DNA of 64,000 bases from Photorhabdus noenieputensis (GCF_018448935.1 NZ_RCWC01000005.1:62001-126000), one strand, 5' to 3'; shown: positions 20,992 through 30,942, numbered from the stretch's first letter. Notes: generated by a model not told the origin, from the letters alone. A program made the numbers and translations.

Positions 20992-21417
20992 CGGCTTCAA
21001 TGACCCATTTTTCGTTAACTTTCTGTACGCTAAAGTCTCGTTTTAGGATATTTGGTGCTGTTTTACCGACTCCCCTTTCCATGAGAGATATTTCTTCACC
21101 CTGATTAATGCCTGAGAGGCTGTTCTGCCATAAGTCTCTGTATCGTCTTATGGTTTACGTGGTATCCCTGTTTTCTCAGTGAGACCGTGATTCTGCGATA
21201 ACCGTAACAGCCTTTATTATGGTGATATACCTCGCTAATTTTACTTTTTATCTCAGCGTATTTGTCCTTTCGGTTCAGAGCATTAACATCGTAATACCAT
21301 GTGCTATGGGACATTTTTGTCGCCCTCAAACAGAGACGCAAGCTTATTGATATTGACCTAAATAAACACCCACAATTTTTGCGCATCGAAGTTCGCTTTA
21401 AACCTAAAAAAACCATC
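20992..21417 (-). pseudogene. IS3-family transposase OrfB, N-terminal fragment
   Basis: The reverse strand encodes LRATKMSHSTWYYDVNALNR, SEVYHHNKGCYGYRRITVSL and HVNHKTIQRLMAEQ (HTH_21 region). After a frameshift near 21110 follow GVGKTAPNILKRDFSVQKVN and EKWV. This is the N-terminal third of an IS3-group OrfB. The DDE core is missing and replaced by the IS630 fragment; the C-terminal end of presumably the same element is at 20265-20425. No OrfA is recognisable upstream. Confidence 0.78.
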
Positions 21418-21672
21418 ACCTAAACATGGTAACGCACTCATACTATAAAGCATTTGCCAAATGAGAAACCCTTTTAAACGGCTTCAAATTTATTCAAGAA
21501 ATCTAAGGTTAGAATTAATTACGAAAGGATTTATTCACAAGATTCCTGAGTAACTAACAGTTAGGAAATATAATCACTATATTATGCAAAGCATGAAATG
21601 CTCCCGATTGCCAAGAAAAGTCATGAAGTTAATCAGCAGCTATGAAATAGAATTATTTAACAAAGGAATAGT

Positions 21673-23561
21673 ATGGCTTCAATGGAAAAGTATATAAGTC
21701 GTCTAGGTAGCACATTAGTATTAAATACATTAATCTCTCTTGATTGGTGTAAATATAAAAACTTGATTAAAGCGGAAAATACAAATAAAAAAATATATAC
21801 CCTATGGATTTCAAAATGCATCGCGACGGCAAGGGAGAAAATCCCCGGGAGCATAGCGAACTATGTGACCAGGACAGCAGGAAAAAATCAAGGCCAGTTG
21901 TCTCAAAAAAAACCACGAATACACTCATGATGAGTGGTGACTTCATCATATTTTGCGAAAAACTGACACAACAGATAGAAATTATCGCCCAATTCTCTCC
22001 TGACTATTATTTTTGCAAAGCGATTATTGCCAGAGAGGAAAAGAAATTCCAAATTGAAAGACAGTGCATCCTTAATCTATTGAGGTACACTGATTCACCA
22101 AAATCCTTTTTGATTGAGAAACTTTTAAATAACCAACATGAATTTATTTGTAGTCAGCAAGTTGATACTATTCTCTCTCATAAGAACAAATACAGCATCC
22201 AATGTGTACATTTAGATAATTAAATCGTTTATTTTATCTGGCACAAAACAACAAATAGCGCCTTATTTTAATTGTCTAATGGGCTATTCTCAAAATTTTA
22301 ATGAGGAGCAGCCATATCTTGATATAGACACTATATCAGATAACCAATTATTAATGTTTTATGAAGAAACTCACAGAGTATTATTAGACAACTCTAATAA
22401 TGCCGATATTCTAAAAAACTTACTAATTTTATTTTTAGTAAAGTCACAGAGAATACATGCCAAAGTCTTTTATTTTTCATATCATATTTTAATATAAAAT
22501 CCAACCCAGAGTATGCTATTGAAATAGCCAATCGTTTCTTGGAAGCTCCAAATCTATCGACTGATAACACAAGCTATTTGCCGAATTTAGCATACAATAC
22601 AGCTTTGGCTGCGATAGATTTTGCGGATATAAATGAAGCTTACTTTTGGCTTGAGTATATAAATAATGAGGAAAGATCGCAAAAAATAAAAAATGAGATC
22701 GATAGCCTAGAAGAAAAGATACATACAAGGAGCAACCATCCATTAAATCCAGAAAATATTCCTCCCAAATATATCGATGATATTTCAACTAAAGATATCA
22801 TTATGTTATGTTCATATCTTGATGGTTGTGGTGATGATTGGGGATTGAAAGAGTTAAATCGTTCAGGAAAGTATATTTTCCCTTCTAAAACTGTCACCAT
22901 AGAGACATTCAAATCTTTAGCGCTCAATGGATTAGTAAAGATGTCTCAAACTTCTCTTAATAGCTTTGAAGATAAACATTTAAACGATTTTAATGACATA
23001 ATATTTAACGCTAAATTCCATACTAATATTCATGGAGTAGGTGATAGTAAACTGTTAGCCCTACCGATTTTATTAGAGGAATTAGATCGGAGAAATAATA
23101 AACTCGATGCATCTTCTTATATTTAGAAAGTGATTTCCACTGGCTATTTTTATAGTGCATTTGAGTATTACCTAAACAACGTAAGTGATACTTGGACTCG
23201 CGAATTCACTCTTAATGAAAAAACTATAGAACGGATATTTTCATCGTCATTAAGTGCAAAAGACTTATCATACATAGCAAGATCTGCAATTGGCTATACA
23301 GCAGGACAGCACTCAATCGGCGGAACAAAAGGTAATAAACATACCTGTAATGTTTTGATTGGCAGTATAAACCGCAATTTTGATTGGGTTGATACAGATA
23401 AATTTTATCCTAAAAATTTTCCGAGAGATAAGAAACAACCAGTTATGTCATCTGAAAGGATTATGGAGAAAATCTGTGGCATTACACCGGATGATTTATA
23501 TAATCTTCCGCCACAAACACTAGAGCACAACCAAAATGAATTTTCGGAAGATGAATTCTAG
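21673..23561 (+). pseudogene. Large broken gene of unknown function
   Basis: Consecutive open segments appear to be one former gene of about 600 codons. They are 21673-21795 (MASMEKYISRLGSTLVLNTL), a repeat insertion, then 21930-22223, 22216-22497, 22470-23126 and 23130-23561. Frames shift near 22215 and near 22490. An in-frame TAG at 23124-23126 separates the last two segments, which share a frame. The middle (NPEYAIEIANRFLEAPNLST and NTALAAIDFADINEAYFWLE) looks like helical TPR-type repeats. The C-terminus contains AIGYTAGQHSIGGTKGNKHT. I do not recognise the family. AT-rich sequence suggests acquired DNA. Confidence 0.6.
21794..21873 (+). repeat. Interspersed palindromic repeat, partial copy 1
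   Basis: About 80 bp here (TATACCCTATGGATTTC at the start, then GCATCGCGACGGCAAGGGAG and CCCCGGGAGCATAG) match the reverse complement of the repeat at 50157-50283 with few changes. After GTGACCAGG the two copies diverge. It disrupts the broken gene at 21673-23561. Confidence 0.75.
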
Positions 23562-23816
23562 AATGAGTGCAGAAGAACATTACCTTTTATTTGAATTTAA
23601 CGATACCTTAACTTAAATTGTGTGACTGCCTGTTTTGAATAGGTTCATTCGAACAACAAAGACAGGCACATTATATGGCCGAAAAGAAGTGACCACATCA
23701 GCGATCACCTCTAATACAGTCAATTACACAGAATTAACTACAGGGTCCATCATGTTCGGCTTCAATTTTTGCCAGTTATTCACAAAAGTTTTTAATAAAC
23801 TTGATCTGAATGCTTT
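23562..23816. other. Intergenic stretch with a short inverted repeat
   Basis: TGCCTGT at 23627-23633 and ACAGGCA at 23662-23668 form an inverted repeat of unknown meaning. A 64-codon open frame at 23635-23829 has no recognisable similarity and I do not call it a gene. Confidence 0.35.
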
Positions 23817-24926
23817 TCAGACCATGTAATAACTTAATCTATTACTATCCTTAGTCATTAACTGTACCAGTTTAGGGTGAACAAATAACTTTTCTTTCCC
23901 GGCCTGAATTTCTCGTAATACTCCAATATCGACCAACTGTTTTAAATAAACCGAAGCAGTTTGACGTTTAGCAATATCACATTCAACCAAATTACTAATA
24001 CGGCAATAAGGTTGTTCAAATATCACCTGTACCAATTCATGACTATAAATTTTAGGCAGGCTTTGCTTTATATACTCACTGGTATGTTCAATCAATTTTC
24101 TTACCGCAGCAATTTTATCCGTAGTCCATTTAGCAGTTTGCTCTACTGCGGTTAACATATAGATAATCCACTCTTCCCATTTGCCAGCAGCGGTAACCTG
24201 GGAAAGCAGCCGATAATAATCACTCTTATGTTGTACAATGTAGCGACTTAAATAAAGAATTGGTAATGTCAAAAGCTGCTGTTCAATAAGATAGAGAATA
24301 TTAATGATACGACCAGTACGTCCATTGCCATCAGTAAATGGATGAATAGCCTCAAACTGGTAGTGAGCAATAGCCATCTTGATTAATGGGTCGATTCCAT
24401 CTTCTGCATGAAGAAATTGTTCCCAATTGCTGAGTAAATCACGTATCTGAGATTCTCCCTCTGGCGGCGTATAAATAATCTCACCCGTTGCCTGATTACT
24501 AAGCGTTGTACCGGGAACTTTGCGAATATTCATATCAACAGCTTTTAATCGGCTACAAACTTCAATCGCTGTATTCGTGCATAGTGGCCGCCGAGTTAAT
24601 TGTATAAACCCTTCATAAAGTGCGGTGCGGTAGCGTAGTGCTTCTTTTGTTGCAGGATCAGCCAGACTGTCTTCTTGTGCATATTGGAACAGTTTGTCTA
24701 AAGTAGTAACAATATTTTCGATTTCTGAGCTGTCTTTTGCTTCCAGCAGTGGCAACAAGTTAATAAGTAACCCTTGATTAGGCAGCAATCCACCAGCTTG
24801 CTTAAGCTCAGCCAATGCAGCTCTGGCAGGTATACAGGCTTTTAGTACCGCAATGGACTCCATCACCTTTATGGCTGGTGGCAATAAGGGAATAGCATTA
24901 AAAGGCGCATCGGGCTGCCGTGTCAT
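23817..24926 (-). CDS. Fic-domain protein, class II, with winged-helix C-terminus
   Basis: A 369-residue protein. The catalytic Fic motif HPFTDGNGRTGR is at residues 195-206, intact with its histidine, so AMP-transfer (or related) activity is expected. An N-terminal inhibitory helix motif SSEIEN (pattern S/T-x-x-x-E-G/N) at 66-71 places it in autoinhibited class II. The C-terminus (about 300-365: RISNLVECDIAKRQTASVYL, then LVDIGVLREIQAGKEKLFVH) is a winged helix that could bind DNA. Start chosen at ATG 24926 (MTRQPDAPF) since Fic/DUF4172-like proteins begin near there. A cluster of TCGAC palindromes lies directly upstream and may be its own operator. Confidence 0.92.
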   Translation of the reverse strand: MTRQPDAPFNAIPLLPPAIKVMESIAVLKACIPARAALAELKQAGGLLPNQGLLINLLPLLEAKDSSEIENIVTTLDKLFQYAQEDSLADPATKEALRYRTALYEGFIQLTRRPLCTNTAIEVCSRLKAVDMNIRKVPGTTLSNQATGEIIYTPPEGESQIRDLLSNWEQFLHAEDGIDPLIKMAIAHYQFEAIHPFTDGNGRTGRIINILYLIEQQLLTLPILYLSRYIVQHKSDYYRLLSQVTAAGKWEEWIIYMLTAVEQTAKWTTDKIAAVRKLIEHTSEYIKQSLPKIYSHELVQVIFEQPYCRISNLVECDIAKRQTASVYLKQLVDIGVLREIQAGKEKLFVHPKLVQLMTKDSNRLSYYMV

Positions 24927-24947
24927 GTTTATATTTCCTGTTTTTTT

Positions 24948-25114
24948 CGACACGTTGCAAGTATATGTTGACGGCATCGACACGTACAGTCTTCATGTCG
25001 ATAAAATCGAGAAATTTCGACATGTATTAGCAATATGTCGATGGAATCGACATAAGGAAACCGTGCGTCGAAAAAACAGGAAAATATCGACGTATCATCA
25101 ACAAACGTCGATAT
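24948..25114. promoter_or_regulatory. Palindrome cluster upstream of fic (putative operator array)
   Basis: Within 167 bp there are at least three 21-bp dyads of the form TATGTCGAT-N3-ATCGACATA. They lie at 24964-24984 (imperfect), 24994-25014 (imperfect) and 25034-25054 (perfect 9-bp arms). There is also a 10-bp inverted repeat ATATCGACGT / ACGTCGATAT at 25084-25093 and 25105-25114. Half sites TCGACA or TCGACG occur at 24948, 25017 and 25066. The region lies between the fic start and the end of the MFS gene, so it most likely serves fic. Confidence 0.7.
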
Positions 25115-25145
25115 CAGGAACTATTTTTTACACCATAAAACAGAA

Positions 25146-26567
25146 CTACTCAGCCACCAACCTAATCTTCGCTGCTCTCCACGCGGTAAACAGCGCCAGC
25201 AAGGGTGCGATTGCAAATAGCAGGAATAACCAGTATGCGGCAGAAGCTGTCCCCGTTACACCACCCGGTTCATTAAACCCCGAAAGGTTCACCACCATCC
25301 CCGCCAATGCCGCCCCAAAAGCAGTAGCGAAGAGCTGCACGGTTGTAATTGAAGCACCAGCAATATCTTTATCCCTCTCTGACGAAACCTGTAATATGCG
25401 AGTGAGCAAATGCGGCCAGCCAAAACCGATACCAAATCCCACCAAAGTCAATGCAGTCACGATGGGTATCATTACTTGCCAATGTCCCACTGAAGGCTGT
25501 GATAATATCAGCGACAGAATCAGCATACCGATTAATACCAATATTGGCCCACTGATAATTGCCCAACGCATACCGGCTCCACGCCAACTCGCGCTGATTA
25601 TCTCCGCAATTGTCCAACCGGCTGCCATTGCCGCAGCCATATAACCAGAAATTAGCGGTGACTGACCATGCAATATTTGCAGGAAATACGGAACAAATAC
25701 TTCACTGGTCATGCCAACCACTAATAATGAAATCGTGGCGAATAGCACAGCATGAGGTGATCCAAAATGCAATGCACCATGAGGTAATAGGCGTGTGACA
25801 GAACGCCGTTCGTGACAAATTAGTAATATTATTAATATTAATGCCAGCATGATTCCTGCAAAATTCAACTTCACATTTTCGGATACACTACCCGCAGAAA
25901 CCATCAATACCGCTCCCGTTAATAAAACTAGCTGTACCAGTGGTAACGCTGTTTTATTCCGCTCATGAAGTTTACCTTTTGGCAAAGTTAAGCAAGTGAA
26001 GACCACATACAACAGCATTATTGGCAGCATAATGCCAAAGGCATAACGCCAAGCATGCATCTCAGCAAAAACACCGCCCACAGCAGGGCCAACTAATGTC
26101 GCAACGCCCCACATACCGGATATCAGAGCTATCGCCCGCGGCCAAAGCGCCTGTTCAAATACCAGATTGATCATAGCATAGGAGAGTGCAAACAACAGTC
26201 CACCACCAAAACCTTGCACCGTTCGCCCGATAAGCATCACCTCCATTGTTGGAGCAAGTGCACATAACAAGCTGCCAAAGAAGAACAACAGCGCAGCAAC
26301 CAGATAAGCGTTACGTGCTCCCTGCGCATTAAGCAGACTCGGAGATAATACTGAACCAATAATAGAAGCAACAACAAACAACGTCGTATTCCAAGCATAC
26401 AGGTGCAAGCCCCCAATATCCTGTACAACCGAAGGTAAGATAGTGGTGGCAATTAAGATATTAATCGCATATAACGCAACTCCTAGCGATAAAACCAGAG
26501 CGCTGGCCGCGTTTTTACCGGAGAACAAATCGCTCCAGCAGCTTTCATCGTTTGTTATCACAGTCAT
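25146..26567 (-). CDS. MFS transporter, multidrug-efflux type
   Basis: A 473-residue membrane protein with about 12 to 14 hydrophobic segments. The helix-4 region GRTVQGFGGGLLFALSYAMI and the helix-5 motif SGMWGVATLVGPAVGG (motif C-like, typical of drug:H+ antiporters) point to export. It is divergently transcribed from the regulator at 26656 with 88 bp between, suggesting that the regulator controls it. Substrate unknown. Confidence 0.85.
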   Translation of the reverse strand: MTVITNDESCWSDLFSGKNAASALVLSLGVALYAINILIATTILPSVVQDIGGLHLYAWNTTLFVVASIIGSVLSPSLLNAQGARNAYLVAALLFFFGSLLCALAPTMEVMLIGRTVQGFGGGLLFALSYAMINLVFEQALWPRAIALISGMWGVATLVGPAVGGVFAEMHAWRYAFGIMLPIMLLYVVFTCLTLPKGKLHERNKTALPLVQLVLLTGAVLMVSAGSVSENVKLNFAGIMLALILIILLICHERRSVTRLLPHGALHFGSPHAVLFATISLLVVGMTSEVFVPYFLQILHGQSPLISGYMAAAMAAGWTIAEIISASWRGAGMRWAIISGPILVLIGMLILSLILSQPSVGHWQVMIPIVTALTLVGFGIGFGWPHLLTRILQVSSERDKDIAGASITTVQLFATAFGAALAGMVVNLSGFNEPGGVTGTASAAYWLFLLFAIAPLLALFTAWRAAKIRLVAE

Positions 26568-26655
26568 TATCCTGCATTAGCATTGAGTTAATATGAGTCT
26601 TACGTTAAATTAAACAAGAATTATCTTGGAATAAATTAAGGTGAGGAAACGGAGT

Positions 26656-27321
26656 ATGTCAAGAAAAAGCTTTGAAAATAGCACAAGCATGACACAATCA
26701 GTAGGTGAAAAGTTACTCATGCTATTGAAAACCCGTGGTCCTCAACAAGCTTCTGACGCCGGGAAAATACTAGGCACAACCGGGGAAGCTGCCCGGCAAC
26801 AGTTTGTGAAGTTAGCTAAAGAAGGGCTGGTGGAAGCGATTGCAGAAGCGCGAGGTGTTGGTCGTCCAATACAACTTTGGCACCTGACAGCCGCAGGTCA
26901 TAATCATTTCCCAGATGAGCATGCTGAATTGACGGTACAATTACTCAGCACTATCCGTAAACAGTTAGGTGAGCAAGCCATAGATTTATTGATTGATACC
27001 CGTGAGCAAGAAACCCGGACTAATTATCAGCAAGCAATGAATGGAGCAACCAGTCTACAAGAGCGAGTCGAACGGCTGGTTGCCATAAGATGCCATGAAG
27101 GTTACATGGCTCAATGGTCATCTACCGAAGATGGTGCTATTTTGCTGGTAGAAAATCATTGCCCAATTTGCGCTGCCGCTACCGCCTGCCAAGGCTTTTG
27201 CCGCGCTGAACTCAATGTATTCCGGGATATACTCCAGGCTCAAGTAGAACGCGTGGAGTATATGCTCACCAATTCACGGCGCTGCGCTTATCGCATAACT
27301 GGCAACATCAAGCCTGATTAA
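26656..27321 (+). CDS. SufR-like winged-helix regulator with C-terminal cysteine cluster
   Basis: About 221 residues. The N-terminal winged helix (LLMLLKTRGPQQASDAGKIL, then EAARQQFVKLAKEGLVEAIA) resembles DeoR/ArsR-type regulators. The C-terminal half has ENHCPICAAATACQGFCRAE and, further on, NSRRCAYRI. This cysteine arrangement resembles the Fe-S or metal-binding region of SufR-like proteins. Start ATG 26656 is preferred to GTG 26641 because of the AGGAAACGGAG ribosome site. It probably senses redox or metal state and controls the divergent MFS gene. Its stop overlaps that of the convergent MFS gene. Confidence 0.82.
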   Translation: MSRKSFENSTSMTQSVGEKLLMLLKTRGPQQASDAGKILGTTGEAARQQFVKLAKEGLVEAIAEARGVGRPIQLWHLTAAGHNHFPDEHAELTVQLLSTIRKQLGEQAIDLLIDTREQETRTNYQQAMNGATSLQERVERLVAIRCHEGYMAQWSSTEDGAILLVENHCPICAAATACQGFCRAELNVFRDILQAQVERVEYMLTNSRRCAYRITGNIKPD

Positions 27322-28535
27322 ACTGCTCTGCTACTTTCTCTGCTGCCTTCTCCGTTAAACATAAAAAACAGTGCGCCAGTCAGTAATATCAATCCACCAG
27401 ATACCATTAAAAGAGATTGAATACTAATATAGTCAGCAATGGGGCCAAACAGCACCATACCTAATGGCAGAGAGCAGGACAGAGCAATCTGAACTAAACT
27501 AAATACCCTACCCATCATTTCAGGTTCGACTCTTTCCTGAAAAACCGCGGTTATCGGTGCGTTAAAACAAGGTGTTACCACACCTAAAAAGACATTGATT
27601 ACTAGATAAAGTGGGAACCAATAGGCATTACCAAGAGCGATCATAAATATGCCAAAAAAGGCGCAAGCTATCGCCGTTATACGCATTTTATTTTTATATT
27701 CACTCCAGAAAGAAATCAGCAATCCACCTAAAACCGCGCCGGCACTGAATGTCATTTCATTGACGGCTAAACGCCACGGCTCTTCCCCAAATGTCCGATT
27801 AACTAATAAAGGTGTCAGAAATGCAGCCGGACTAATCAGAAAACAGACACAAATCAGAAAAATCAAAAGATTTCTGATTAATTTATTCTCTTGCAGATAA
27901 CGAAAACCCGCTAAGATTGCCTGAAATTTATTATCCGGCATAGAACCAGAAACAACTTTGGGAATAGGAATAAACGCAACAATACTAATGCCGATAATGG
28001 CCGTCGTTACGTCCACTAAAAAAATATTTTCCATCGAAGTCTGAGAGTACAAAAAGCCACTTATAGCTGGAGATGCCAGCATCATCAGTGAAGTCAAAGA
28101 AGCATTAATACCATTAACCCGCAGTAATTTATCTTTCGGCACGAGTTGCGGAATAATAGCACTAACTGCCGGCATCTGGATGCCCGTCCCGAACGAGCGG
28201 ACAATCAACGCGACAAATAACAACTCAATGCTCTTAAATCCGAGCATAAAAGAGATTGCTAAACCAAGAGTGACTAATGCAATTGCTGCATCAGAGGCAA
28301 TACTGAGCAGCTTACGGTTATAAGTATCCGCCCAAACACCTGCAAATAAAGAGATCAATACCTGTGGAAGAAATGCACAGAGTACCGAAATAGCCAGCAT
28401 TTCTCCCGATGAAGTATTTAAGGTGATATACCAGACGATAGAGAACTGGACAATGGAAGAACCTAGCAAAGAAATTGTTTGAGCTGATAAAAATAAAGCC
28501 GTTTTGCGTTTCCAACCTGGAAGTAATGCACTCAT
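27318..28535 (-). CDS. MFS transporter (MFS_3 / EntS-like)
   Basis: A 405-residue protein with 12 predicted membrane segments. It opens with a cytoplasmic RKTALFLSAQTISLLGSSIV, then FAGVWADTYNRKLLSIASDA (motif A) and VRSFGTGIQMPAVSAIIPQL. These are typical of the MFS_3 group that includes enterobactin exporter EntS and macrolide exporters. It is the second gene after the PfkB-type kinase (47-bp gap) and probably co-transcribed with it. Confidence 0.85.
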   Translation of the reverse strand: MSALLPGWKRKTALFLSAQTISLLGSSIVQFSIVWYITLNTSSGEMLAISVLCAFLPQVLISLFAGVWADTYNRKLLSIASDAAIALVTLGLAISFMLGFKSIELLFVALIVRSFGTGIQMPAVSAIIPQLVPKDKLLRVNGINASLTSLMMLASPAISGFLYSQTSMENIFLVDVTTAIIGISIVAFIPIPKVVSGSMPDNKFQAILAGFRYLQENKLIRNLLIFLICVCFLISPAAFLTPLLVNRTFGEEPWRLAVNEMTFSAGAVLGGLLISFWSEYKNKMRITAIACAFFGIFMIALGNAYWFPLYLVINVFLGVVTPCFNAPITAVFQERVEPEMMGRVFSLVQIALSCSLPLGMVLFGPIADYISIQSLLMVSGGLILLTGALFFMFNGEGSRESSRAV

Positions 28536-28582
28536 TTTAACTACACCCCTTAAAATCTAAGAGGCGTAGTACCTGAAAATAA

Positions 28583-29503
28583 TTATTCAAACACAAACTC
28601 CTCTAGTTCTTTTATTGTTGGTGCACCCGCAGCACCAGAACGGTTGACGACAATGGCAGCCACCCGATTGCCAAGCTCAACAGCATCTCTTAACGACATT
28701 CCCTGCGATAATCCCGCCAGCATGCCGCCACTATGAGCATCACCAGCACCGATGGTATCCACCACTTTCACTTTATAAGCAGCAACATATTCTGGCTCAC
28801 GATCAGGCAGACATATCCACGTACCCTGTGAACCTAACCGACAGATAATAGTGATTTTTCTTTTACTGGCATAACGGCTAGATTGGAAGACAGGATCACC
28901 TTCTCCGCACAATACAGCAACTTCATCACGGTTCAGTGTCAGAATAGTCCGGTCAGCAGGTAATGCATCAAGGAAAGCAGGTGCTATTTCTGGTAAACGT
29001 GGGCCAAAATCCAGCAATAACGTCTGCCCGGATGGCGACGCCAGTAACCAGTCGCATAAAATCGCCGTTGATTTACTCGCCATGACATAACCACTGGAGT
29101 AGATATACCCCCTTTCCGGCAAAGCAATAGAAGAGAGCATGGCCGTACTCCAGTCAACTTCACAACCACTCACGGAGACAAAACTTCTTTCACCGTCCGG
29201 TTCAACCATTGCCAAACACCAACCATTATCAAGAGATGAATGGGTCAATGTGACCTCAAGCCCAAGGTCTTGCATCTCTTTGGTTATCTGCTCCCCCCAG
29301 TATCCGTTACCAACCGGTATACCATTAATCACAGGGATTTGCAGGCGAACCAAAGCCCGAGCAACATTGAAACCAGAACCACCAATCTGCCGAGCAATTT
29401 CTTTAGCTTCCTGATCTGCTCCACTACGGGGAAGCCTCGGCAAACTAAGAATAATATCTCCTGCCGCCGCCGCAATTACAGTAATCGGCAGTAAACCTGC
29501 CAT
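28583..29503 (-). CDS. PfkB-family carbohydrate/nucleoside kinase
   Basis: A 306-residue ribokinase-fold kinase. The N-terminal PfkB signature region (ARQIGGSGFNVARALVRLQI) and the C-terminal VVDTIGAGDAHSGGMLAGLS, with the GAGD anion hole and catalytic aspartate, are intact. The last residue of the usual GAGDxFxGG motif is kept but F is replaced by H-S (GAGDAHSGG), seen in some pseudouridine and nucleoside kinase relatives. First gene of a kinase-MFS pair. Substrate unknown; a sugar or nucleoside is likely. Confidence 0.88.
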   Translation of the reverse strand: MAGLLPITVIAAAAGDIILSLPRLPRSGADQEAKEIARQIGGSGFNVARALVRLQIPVINGIPVGNGYWGEQITKEMQDLGLEVTLTHSSLDNGWCLAMVEPDGERSFVSVSGCEVDWSTAMLSSIALPERGYIYSSGYVMASKSTAILCDWLLASPSGQTLLLDFGPRLPEIAPAFLDALPADRTILTLNRDEVAVLCGEGDPVFQSSRYASKRKITIICRLGSQGTWICLPDREPEYVAAYKVKVVDTIGAGDAHSGGMLAGLSQGMSLRDAVELGNRVAAIVVNRSGAAGAPTIKELEEFVFE

Positions 29504-30012
29504 TAGGCTCTCCTCTTACCGGCCTAAATATCAGCCATAGTCACATCAAATTGGAAAAGAAACAGATAAATCACTTAGGAAAGAAAACTTGCAGCAATTA
29601 TTGCCGAATTCACATACATAAGAAATACTTATACTTTAACATTAATCGGGTCCAATAAAAGTCAACCTGTATCAATTATGTGATACCAATGTGATTGATC
29701 TCCAATTTATCGGTCATAAGGCGATGACAATCCCTATGTGAAATAGTGACACATAATCATTGTTATCAAGATATATGAAAACTCATGGAAAATATTGATG
29801 AATTCATAAAATTATCCTCATGAGGAGAGCCAAAACGAATGAATTATTTAAAGGAATACGAACATGTTTACTTCCGGATTAACGATGTTGCATTTATTAT
29901 GTGAATCCAAGTATGCTTGATAAATAAAAATTTAATTTAAGTAATTAATAAAAAATACAATATTTATTTAATTAGCTCTTAGTAATAACTACTTAAAATA
30001 CATTATCTATTT
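29504..30012. other. AT-rich intergenic region
   Basis: About 500 bp without a clear gene. A 22-codon frame beginning ATGAATTATTTAAAGG (about 29839) follows a GAGGAG ribosome-like site, but has no recognisable product and may be a gene remnant. The rest presumably holds promoters for the kinase (reverse) and the GNAT-like gene (forward). Confidence 0.35.
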
Positions 30013-30876
30013 ATGTCTATAAATATTACTGCTATTCTACATAATTATCATTATCAACTCATGAAGTACTTATCAATCTTACAAATTACCTTTACCGGAA
30101 ATCCTACGTTGAAAACACACATTATTATTCAATCTGCAAAACAACGACCTGATTTAAAAAATGCCACTGATGAGCTTATTTATAATAATTGGCCTTTGTT
30201 TATACAGAACTCCCCAGTGACATATGAGCATTGGAATAAATTATTTAAATCAGATTTCAGCCGTTTTCAGCAATTTGCTATTTTGCAGCAAGGGGAAAAA
30301 CAGCGATTAATTGGTGTTGCCAATGCAGTGCCTTTCCCTTGGGAAGACGATTCATTAGAACAACTGCCAGATAATGGTTGGGATGAAGTTTTCCGCAGAG
30401 GTATGTTTGCCCGTGGAAAAAAAGTAACAAAAATGTTGTCAGCACTGTCAGTAACAGTATCTCCTGAATTTCGTGGCAAGAATTTACCGGCATTACTCAT
30501 TAGTAGCTTAAAACAAACAGCTATTGAGGAGGGGTTAAAAGGGTTAGTTGTTCCTGTTAGGCCGACATTGAAAAAAAACTATCCATTGCAAGATTTTGTA
30601 CAATACTGTGAATGGAAAAATGATAACAATGAACCTTTTGATCCCTGGATTCGGGCACACTGGCGTCTGGGAGCGAAGATTATTCGACCGGCTATGCACT
30701 CAATGTATATAAATGCCTCGATTGATCAATGGCAGGAATGGACAGGAATGAAATTTCCGCAAAGTGGGCAGTATATTATTCCTGGTGGTTTAGTACCGCT
30801 AGTGGTGGATGTACAACAACAAATGGCTTATTACATTGAGCCCAATTTATGGATGTTTCACAACTTGCATGCGTGA
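30013..30876 (+). CDS. GNAT-like N-acetyltransferase-fold protein
   Basis: A protein of up to 287 residues. The segment LSALSVTVSPEFRGKNLPAL followed by LLISSLKQTAIEEGLKGLVV matches the GNAT motif A (beta-4, then R/Q-x-x-G-x-G/A pyrophosphate loop, here RGKNLPA). Downstream conserved-looking blocks are FDPWIRAHWRLGAKIIRPA and YIIPGGLVPLVVD. The start is unsure: ATG at 30013 or 30061, neither with a good ribosome site. The substrate is unknown. It stands alone between accessory genes and fdhD. Confidence 0.6.
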   Translation: MSINITAILHNYHYQLMKYLSILQITFTGNPTLKTHIIIQSAKQRPDLKNATDELIYNNWPLFIQNSPVTYEHWNKLFKSDFSRFQQFAILQQGEKQRLIGVANAVPFPWEDDSLEQLPDNGWDEVFRRGMFARGKKVTKMLSALSVTVSPEFRGKNLPALLISSLKQTAIEEGLKGLVVPVRPTLKKNYPLQDFVQYCEWKNDNNEPFDPWIRAHWRLGAKIIRPAMHSMYINASIDQWQEWTGMKFPQSGQYIIPGGLVPLVVDVQQQMAYYIEPNLWMFHNLHA

Positions 30877-30942
30877 TTTAGCATTATTGAGGCAATTAAC
30901 AGGGAATATGGAAGCTCTTGATATTGCATATTTTCGGCTCAT

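Noticed and set aside
23635-23829. 64-codon open frame between the broken gene and fic
   Set aside because: No similarity, no ribosome site, and it overlaps the end of fic.
24853-25644. Long forward open frame (263 codons) across the fic upstream region and MFS gene
   Set aside because: It runs antisense to the MFS transporter, which has clear membrane-protein motifs, and includes the palindrome cluster; it shows no domain of its own.
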